From NCBI RefSeq assembly GCF_905171765.1, contig NC_053393.1, positions 63,643,371 through 63,707,370 on the forward strand: a stretch of 64,000 nucleotides of DNA. The letters are read 5' to 3'. The notes below the pieces were generated by a model. It worked only from the letters and a program-made list of their open reading frames with translations, was not told where the DNA came from and did not search any database. This document shows, one piece after another, positions 57,000 through 64,000 of the stretch. The translations under genes and the position numbers were made by a program. This stretch comes from Bufo bufo. Its lineage: Eukaryota > Chordata > Amphibia > Anura > Bufonidae. The number at the start of each line of letters is the position of its first letter. Within the stretch, counting starts at the first letter, position 1.

Positions 57000-57790
57000 A
57001 TGTTTCCGGTATAACACAGATATGATAATATTCCTCTAATCACACAAACACAATCATTTGGAAATGAAGAGAATAGACTCCAGGGTCTGCAGGATGTGTA
57101 ATGAGGCTGGGGCCTCACACACCGTGTCATCTATTCTCTTGATGTTCCTTTCAAAACCCAGTTAAGAAAGGTTTACGAGTGCGGGGCCCGGGCGTCTCTC
57201 CTTACACATGTCTCATCTTTCGATAGCTGGCGATGATATACAGGCTTTGTCAAAGCACTTACGTCTTCGATTGCTTCTTCACTTTCGCACACCGCATTTG
57301 CTTATTCAAAGGCTACAACTGCACGCTGTTAAGAGGCGGCTTGTTTTGTTTTTGTTTTTTTAACTTGGATGTGAAGACAATTATTCACTTGGCCGAATTT
57401 ACCCTCCTAAGCGCACACCTCACCTGCCATGAAGAATTATTTATATGAAAACTAAAAATGTCTATTTCTCTAGTAGTCACCCAGAGGCAGGGATGAAAAT
57501 CTCTGTTCCTACCAACCCCAGAGTCTGTAGAGGTTACCAGATGAACCTTTAATTTAGGGTATCCCCTTCTCCATGTGACCCTGCTAGGGCTTATACTGGC
57601 CAAAGTGCAGAGGCAACGCAAAGGACGGCTTCTGCTCTGGAGGACTTGGTATGACAACAGCTTATAGTGGACCACTGTAGATGGGACACCAAGCCTCTCC
57701 TGGCTCCTGACAACAGGAGATTACACCAGCCTGACCCCCCACAAGCAGCTAACCACAGGGTTTCTTTCAGCCATATCAAGCCATCCCTCA
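57000..57790. other. Low-repeat stretch
   Basis: Nothing recognisable beyond a short T run near 57350. Confidence 0.5.
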
Positions 57791-57799
57791 TCTTTGTTA

Positions 57800-58010
57800 G
57801 GGCTCATGCACAAAACTGAATTTTGTCTGCATCCGATCCAGATATCCAACTCTTGTCCACATCACGGACAAGGATAGGGCTGTTCTATAGAGGGCAGGAC
57901 GTTCTGTTCCACAAAATGTGGTACACACACAGCCGGTATACAGGTATCCATGTTTTGCGGATCCACTATTTGTGGACTGCAAGAACAGCTAGGGCCATAT
58001 GCATGGGCCC
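57800..58010. mobile_element. TTA-flanked GGGC MITE, 211 bp
   Basis: Starts GGGCTCATGCACAAAAC and ends CATATGCATGGGCCC with direct TTA at 57797-57799 and 58011-58013. The interior has TTGCGGATCC and CACGGACAAGGATAGG. Confidence 0.8.
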
Positions 58011-58019
58011 TTACTCTTT

Positions 58020-60330
58020 TCAAGTAGGTTGGGTTCACGTGCATGGTCATTTCCAGTTTTCTGTTCTGCCATAGGAGCAGGAAACCAAAAATGGGAGTGC
58101 TGGATTCTTCACAGGAAGGACACCAAGGGCCCCTGATGCACCATAGCACCCAATCATGGGACTTGCTAGAACTGTAGCTCAAAGGAGAGGGGTCAGGTAA
58201 GCCCAGGGTACTGCAGATGACAGGACCAACTCCTGGCACTTGTGGTTGCAGCTTTTTTTTTGGTGGGGGGGGTTAAATAAAACATTTATATCTCAGTCAT
58301 AACCATCTCTCTAGTTTTGTATTTGCCAATCTTCCCAGAGAAGCCAGCAGACTCCCTTTATTGAAATTTCAAAAGACAAGTGATCACAGTCGTTTCACAC
58401 AACTTTGAATGAATATGTAATACGGGCAAATATAATGAACTTTGTAATATATCTCATCATAGAGAAATGCCTTGTTCTTCAGTTATCAGCTCGCCCTTCC
58501 TAAACTAACTTTCTCTCTGAACCCTTTAATAAATCAGCCTTGTTAAAACTAAGACAAGGAAGAAGCAGTGAGCAACAGAGAGAGAGGCATGATTCAGCAG
58601 CTAATACTAAGTGTTATATATCACCCCAAGTGCTTTTTCCACATCTGTACTGCTCAGGACTTCTCTATAACATCCAATGACGCGCTTCTGATTTTGAGTG
58701 AATGAGAGACAGATAGTGCTATCACTCATATTTACACATACGTCAGCTTGTTCCGAAAACTTATCTGAAACTATAGGTTAGCCAATCACTAATACAAAGA
58801 AGCGATCAACAGAAAGTGCCCAAGCTCATTTCCAGTCTTCTGCAGCAAGTGGAGACAATGCTCTATGTGAGCGCTTCTCTCTCTCCTCGTTCTAGCAATA
58901 GGTGGGGATCTCAGCACCTGGACCCCCACCAATCAAAACCTTTGATATGCCACTATGACATTTCAAGGGAGATACATTTTAATTAGGGCCCCCTAAAGAA
59001 AAAAATAAAAGTAATCTGTAGAGGTGCTGCAAAATCGTACATTAGAAAGATCGAAGGTCTAAGAAAACCAAGAAGCACTCTGTGGCCGCCATGTTGGTTG
59101 CCAGCTGTGTGGGATAGAAATGGGTGAATACAATGTGCACCTACATTTCATCAGTCAGTACCCCAAATAAGCCAGTATGACAAAACACCCAAATAACTCT
59201 TGCAATGCAAATCATCCCTCAATAACGCACACTAACATAAGACGCCGGTATCCCCTACTATACAGGATTGTTGCCAAGCAAACCGCCAGCCTTTCATTGT
59301 GCATTAGGGATATACTTACATCTACACAGATAAAGCGAAACATGGGGGCGGATGAACTACAGCCGGTTTGGAGGGCCGGCAGGGGAGTCGGATGACAGTG
59401 CTCATTCGATTGTAACTCCAGTATATTGATCAGTGGTGCTAAACCTTTTCAGTGATTGTTTGACTCGGATTTTATTACTCCTGCAATTAGAAAAGCAGAG
59501 CGGCACCTTTTATTGGAGATGCAATAAAGCGAATGCGCTCAGCCATGTAAGAGCCGCACCATGAACTAATGGCGTAGCGTGCTTCCATTAACCGGTACAT
59601 GGCTCAGAGCTCCGATGTGTCTGCTTATTGTAACAGAGGTGTCCATGCATAAAAGGCCACTAAGGCAAAGTGTTACAGAGACCTTGCATGCAGCTACATG
59701 GCCTGGCACAACTCTGCTGTGCGGATGATTAACGGCAAGAGATAGCTCTGTGGGCGGCTGCACCCATCGTCACAGCGTTTAGGAGTTGATAAGTGAGTAG
59801 CATCATGCTGGAGTGATATATGACGGCATGGGACAAAAATCCACACTGGCTGCCGCTAGAGGAGGACAAAAGGAGATCAGATACCTTCATCAATCCCGCC
59901 ATATGTGGTCTGCTGGACAAATCCCACTAGCCGTGAATCCAACGCACCAATAAACTGCAAGTGGAGTTGTCTGCCATCTTGATTCCTTCCCCTCCAATAT
60001 GGTTCTCTTGATGCAGCCTGCATTCCCCATCAAGACTCTTGACTAGTCAGAGACAGATATGGCGTCTGCCCTTCTGTCTGGCGCGAATTGCAAGGTTTGG
60101 CCTGTCTGTACTGTAAAAGTACCGAATGCTGGCCCAGAAGTGACAGCACGCTGGTCTGCCACTATACTCACCGAAGGCAACTAAGTTCTCAACCTGCGTT
60201 ACATGGGACTGCCCTAGCAGCCAGCAATGTTTCATCGCTGGTCCCTAGGGACTCTAGATATTTAACAATATCCGCAGACGGGACACGGAGGTTATGTCCC
60301 CCTGCTCCACCGATACCTCTCATAGGCTAC
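58020..60330. other. Mostly low-repeat stretch
   Basis: A G run near 58263-58270 and a degenerate TTAA-family piece at about 58870-58990 (ACCTGGACCCCCACCAATC). 59400-60110 is repeat-poor with no exon. Confidence 0.45.
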
Positions 60331-60429
60331 TAGGCCTGACGCCAATCAGTGGCGAGAGCAGGCAGTGCGATGATGTCACCACTATGGCCCTGGTGGAGCC
60401 CCAGCAGAATAAGAGGGCTTTTTTGTGGC

Positions 60430-61190
60430 ACGCATAAGGGGGCATTTTTCCTATTGGTGGCATTAGTACTACTGGGGGAACTGTAAGTGGGAGATTTTTT
60501 CCTACCACAGGCATAAGGACGCTTTTTTTTTTCTACTGGTACACATTATGGGGGCTTTATCACTATTAGGGGCAATATAGCAGGAATGATTACTTTTTGG
60601 GGCATACTATAGTGGGCTTTATTACGACTGGGAGGCATTAGTACTACTATAGGCACTATAAAGTGATATTTACTACTGGGGCACATTGTGGGGTTTTAAT
60701 ACTACTGGAGGCATTATGGTGGGCTTTATTACTACTGGTAGACTATCGAGAACATGATTAGTAGTATGGGAACTATGGGGGGGGCAAAATTCTGGGACAC
60801 AAGGAAGCATTATTACTATTGGGGGTACTGTAGGGGCACTATTACTACTAAGGACACTCTGGGAGAGAATTACTACTAAAGGTGGGACTTTCGGGAGCAC
60901 TAATATGATGGAGGTATCCTGGCACAGCTTAGCACAATTATTTTTGGGAAATACTATGTTTACGGCACTATTACTATCAGGGGCACTGTTTGCTGTGTGC
61001 AATTATTTTTGAGGGCACGGTGTGACAATTACTGAAAGCAGCACCATCTGTGTAGTACTAGTATCTTCAGGGGGACTTTCTATTTCTGTAATATAGTATT
61101 GAGGGTCACAGTATTTGGGGCACTGTGTGGTACTAGTATTTTCAGTGTATAGTTTCTGCAGTATAATATTACGGAGCACAGGGGGCACGG
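60430..61190. repeat. Degenerate GGGGCATTATTACTACTGG satellite-like repeat
   Basis: Variants of GGCAYTATTACTACTRGGGG recur about every 25-65 bp with heavy decay. No exact unit length can be fixed by eye. Open frames on the minus strand rich in PPxVI are products of this repeat. Confidence 0.72.
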
Positions 61191-61194
61191 TATT

Positions 61195-62400
61195 GAGGTG
61201 GCAGGACAGGATGTTCAGAAGGTGAGGAGGAGGATGGAAAAGTAGGAACTTAAGGAGGTGTGTGAGACAAAGACGAGACGTGGCTGCAAGCAGTCATCAT
61301 GGCGGTCTGGACCAAAAGGAGAAGAGGAGGAAAGAGAATGTCTAAATCAGAGGAGACGTCACCGGATGTAATAGGTATGTGGTCTCGTGTTCTCCTGTAT
61401 GTTTGATAATGCTAAATGTAATTTAAAAAGTAATAGTCATCCATCATGGGTCCTAATGTGGTATCTGTCATTGTGACAGAAAGATTAGTGCTGCAAGTTG
61501 CGCTATTCTTTGTCAAATCTGAAGGAACTGCTGACAGAAGCTTAGAACGGAGCCTATGACCACGGGGTGAAATAGTCTTATTTGGTTAACATTTATCACT
61601 ATTAGTTTCATTGGGGTTACTCAGTTGCAACTTCTTTCCACTAGGGGGTACTTTCCTTGAGAAGGTTGATAACCAATTTTTTATAAAACGTAAAAAAAAT
61701 TAAAAAAATAAAAAAAACACATGAAAATTGTAGTTACCTGGATTAGTTAAGTATCACATACAAAGCTCTGCCCATACAGCATTGCTGTGGTAATTGTTCT
61801 TGTGTGCTATGCATTGCTTTACACAGTATGGCGCCTGGCCAGAGGACGGCTCGGACCCCCACAGACGAGCGCCTCCCGCCTCTACACTTCACAAAGCTTC
61901 CTAATAAAACACTGGAAATGTGATAGTGCCACAGACACACAGATGGAAGGGAGCAGTAAACGGTGCAAGATCACATCCCAGCATGGGCCACGCAGCAGCC
62001 GCCTGGCTGTATCATAAAATCAGCCTGGCAGGGGCCATGACTGGTGCTTCATGTTTACACAGCCATTTCGCTCATCTTACAGACGTTTTCAGTGGTCCTT
62101 TCCTTTAAATCGCATCATTTGCTTCTTAGCACATGCCAGAAAGTGATAGGAGAAATAAAAAATAAAAATCGGAGCATTCAAGCAGCAACGGCTCGACGCC
62201 ATCTCAGCTTCTCGTCTGCAGATTTTCTCCGGTGTAAGCAGAGCGGACAGTACAAATCGTCAGCACACACAGAAAGAGACACCTCATCCTAATACCCAAG
62301 ATGAAGCCCTAGGTGTAGGAACATTGGGCACGGACATCAGATCCGTTCATTTCTGACGCTACTTCAAGTGTAGCTTCACATCTACCTGTACATATTAGAA
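61195..62400. other. Low-repeat stretch
   Basis: Purine-rich around 61200-61370; nothing recognisable otherwise. Confidence 0.45.
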
Positions 62401-62411
62401 AATTGCCTAAA

Positions 62412-63190
62412 AGGGGTTGTCGTAAGAATTATTCCCCACTGGAAACGGCTCAGAGTGGGTTAAAAAAAAATAAAAACTTATCTCAAAGACCCACCACTGG
62501 TCTCCACTTCTCGGTCCTTCCTGAAGAACGGCTGGGATACACAACTGCCAAGATTGGAGGAATCTCAGATCCCAGCAGTTAACCCACTCAGTGCCACAAT
62601 AAAGCCTGATAGTAGCATTGTACAGAGGAGGGGCCCCCCTAGTAGTCATGATAACTGCTGGATCATTATAGAGACAGTCTAAGTCCCCAGGGCTGTCACA
62701 GGTACAATTTACTGGGGAACTTAAGAAAAAAAATATATTGTTTGACCGACCTTTTTCTGGTGGTAAAAATTGCAATGCTTTTTGGCAGGATATTTTTTTT
62801 TTTTTTTTTTCTTTAACTATATAGTTATTTCATTTTTTTTGTTTTTGTGTTTTTTTTACTCTGAGAGATTACTAATAGAAAAATGTCAAGGGCAAAAAAA
62901 AAACAAAAAAACACATCTAGTGTATGCTGAATTTGGACAAAAACACGCAAACAAGAAAAAACGGTGAACTTTACCATGTGCAATAGACATGGAAGTAATG
63001 TCTGACAGCATGGGGGGGGGGGGGGGGGACTATAAAAAAGTGCCACCAAAAACACAGCTAATAGTAAAAGCCTGAGAAAAGTGTCACAAAAGCCTACATG
63101 TGAAGACAAAAAAATATATAGAATAATAAAGTTCTGGAAAGGCAAGATGTAAAAAAAAAAAAAATATATAAAAAAAAATTCTATGAGGTC
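62412..63190. other. Partial TTAA-type repeat and low-complexity DNA
   Basis: AAGGGGTTGTCGTAAG at 62411 resembles a family left end. T-rich, A-rich and G-run (63012-63028) sequence follows. Confidence 0.45.
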
Positions 63191-63194
63191 CTGA

Positions 63195-64000
63195 AGGGGT
63201 TAAGAACTCCCACTGAAGACCGCTACGGCCTGCTTCTTTTGAAAAAGGCTGATAACGGAGAACAATAACGCCCATTCTCCTGCACTGGGACAGATGTTGG
63301 GGTTTGCTCTCCCGAGTCTGAGTGATGAATGAACAATGGGGGCCGGGCAGAGTCGCGCACTGCGCCCATCACAGCAGCGGGCCGGCTCCTGGCTGCTCCT
63401 CTGCTCAGCATTAAAACATCTGGCTGACAAAAAAATGACATTCATCTGCCCTAATCCGCATGGTTTCTTCGTCGCTGGAGCGGGAGAAGAGCCGCGTCTT
63501 CTAGCCGCACTTAATATATCACGTAACACGCTGTTGATGGTTGATGGCTCTTCTTTTATTGTCGGTGGCTGGAGGAGACCGGGGGCTCGTCTGCTGCAGG
63601 TTTCGTGAGGTGTGGTCTCCACAGAGTGGAAAAGCAGAGCGGGTCTGGGGCCAGCGAGCCGGCAGGGGCTGCTTTAACACTTCACATACCAGAGATGTCA
63701 AATCTAGACGCTGACCACACGTGGGAGGAATCACTGCGCCCGCGCTGATAGCATCCATTTATTATAACAGCCAGGACGACAAATCCAGGACATTGTGTGC
63801 GGGCAGGACGGGTCAGGTGCAGCCGGAATAAGGACCCGTGCTCCGACATTACCAGCCCTACTGCGCTAAAATGTGGATGGAAATATGCAAAATGTTGTGT
63901 AATTAAAGGGGCGCCCCATCACTCTACAGAACATGTGCTCATTTATATGCCAGTAAGAAAGGACTGAGTGAGGAGTTACGACATTTCCTTACAGTACATA
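63195..64000. other. Balanced, repeat-poor stretch at the right edge
   Basis: An open frame of 140 codons on the minus strand (63200-63622) has no resemblance to eIF3h and no supporting features. Slightly CpG-richer than its surroundings, but not an evident island. Confidence 0.4.

Larger units (their letters stand above)
18413..64000 (-). other. eif3h: Presumed long 5' intron of eif3h; preceding coding exons not found
   Basis: The 168-nt exon starts with a split codon and an acceptor, so another coding exon must lie to the right. I looked on the minus strand for the expected eIF3h N-terminal segments (the block ending near HTEDDADFDE and the block with KHYQEEGQG) and found neither. The remaining 45.6 kb is therefore read as a single intron, or as an intron plus sequence beyond a missed exon. 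It is filled with mobile elements. No CpG-rich first exon or promoter was recognised. Confidence 0.7.

Noticed and set aside
57385..57675. 96-codon minus-strand frame considered as an exon
   Set aside because: No recognised family, no convincing paired splice sites, and no relation to eIF3h.
63200..63622. 140-codon minus-strand frame considered as the eif3h first exon
   Set aside because: It has no similarity to the eIF3h N-terminus, which is Gly/Ser/Lys-rich and followed by VQIDGLVVLK.

Overview
This window is a piece of a large, repeat-laden vertebrate nuclear genome, most likely a frog or toad (anuran). The evidence is spliced, strongly conserved vertebrate exons separated by kilobases of non-coding DNA, together with dense nested layers of short DNA transposons (TTAA-flanked foldbacks, TWA-flanked foldbacks, hAT MITEs, Tc1/mariner). 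The assignment to anurans is inferred from repeat character and intron size, not from a database search.

The only host gene recognised is eif3h, the h subunit of translation initiation factor 3, on the minus strand. Three consecutive internal exons are present: 18245-18412 (168 nt), 11778-11877 (100 nt) and 10179-10328 (150 nt). Each has AG/GT borders and compatible phases, and they join into one uninterrupted frame that corresponds to about residues 97-236 of the roughly 352-residue human protein (numbering from memory). They cover the later part of the MPN domain and the region after it. The first coding exons must lie to the right and the last exons to the left; I found neither, so both flanks are read as intron of at least 10.2 kb on the left and at least 45.6 kb on the right.

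Almost everything else is mobile DNA or its remains. (1) A 1,540-bp Tc1-like element (26355-27894) with a dead DD34E transposase sits inside an older TTAA-flanked foldback (26278-28127). (2) A second Tc1 derivative (51378-52256) is an inverted duplication of its own 3' end. (3) A 2,336-bp non-autonomous hAT element (20523-22858) has an exact 8-bp target duplication and carries a 34-bp tandem array. (4) Short hAT MITEs beginning CAGGG occur at least eight times; one has a perfect and two have near-perfect (7/8) 8-bp target duplications. (5) Many foldbacks with AGGGG termini and TTAA flanks look like piggyBac or Kolobok MITEs. (6) Many foldbacks starting GGCC/GGGC, with TTA or TAA flanks, look like PIF/Harbinger-type MITEs, including one of 930 bp. 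(7) Two or three copies of a tRNA-derived SINE are present. (8) There are tandem arrays of 12-bp, 34-bp and 41-bp units, plus homopolymer and (AT)n tracts.

I see no operon, CRISPR array, phage, rRNA or functional tRNA, and no undescribed enzymatic system. The value of the window lies in the transposon stratigraphy, in a few unidentified insertions, and in low-repeat intronic stretches that could hold conserved regulatory elements.
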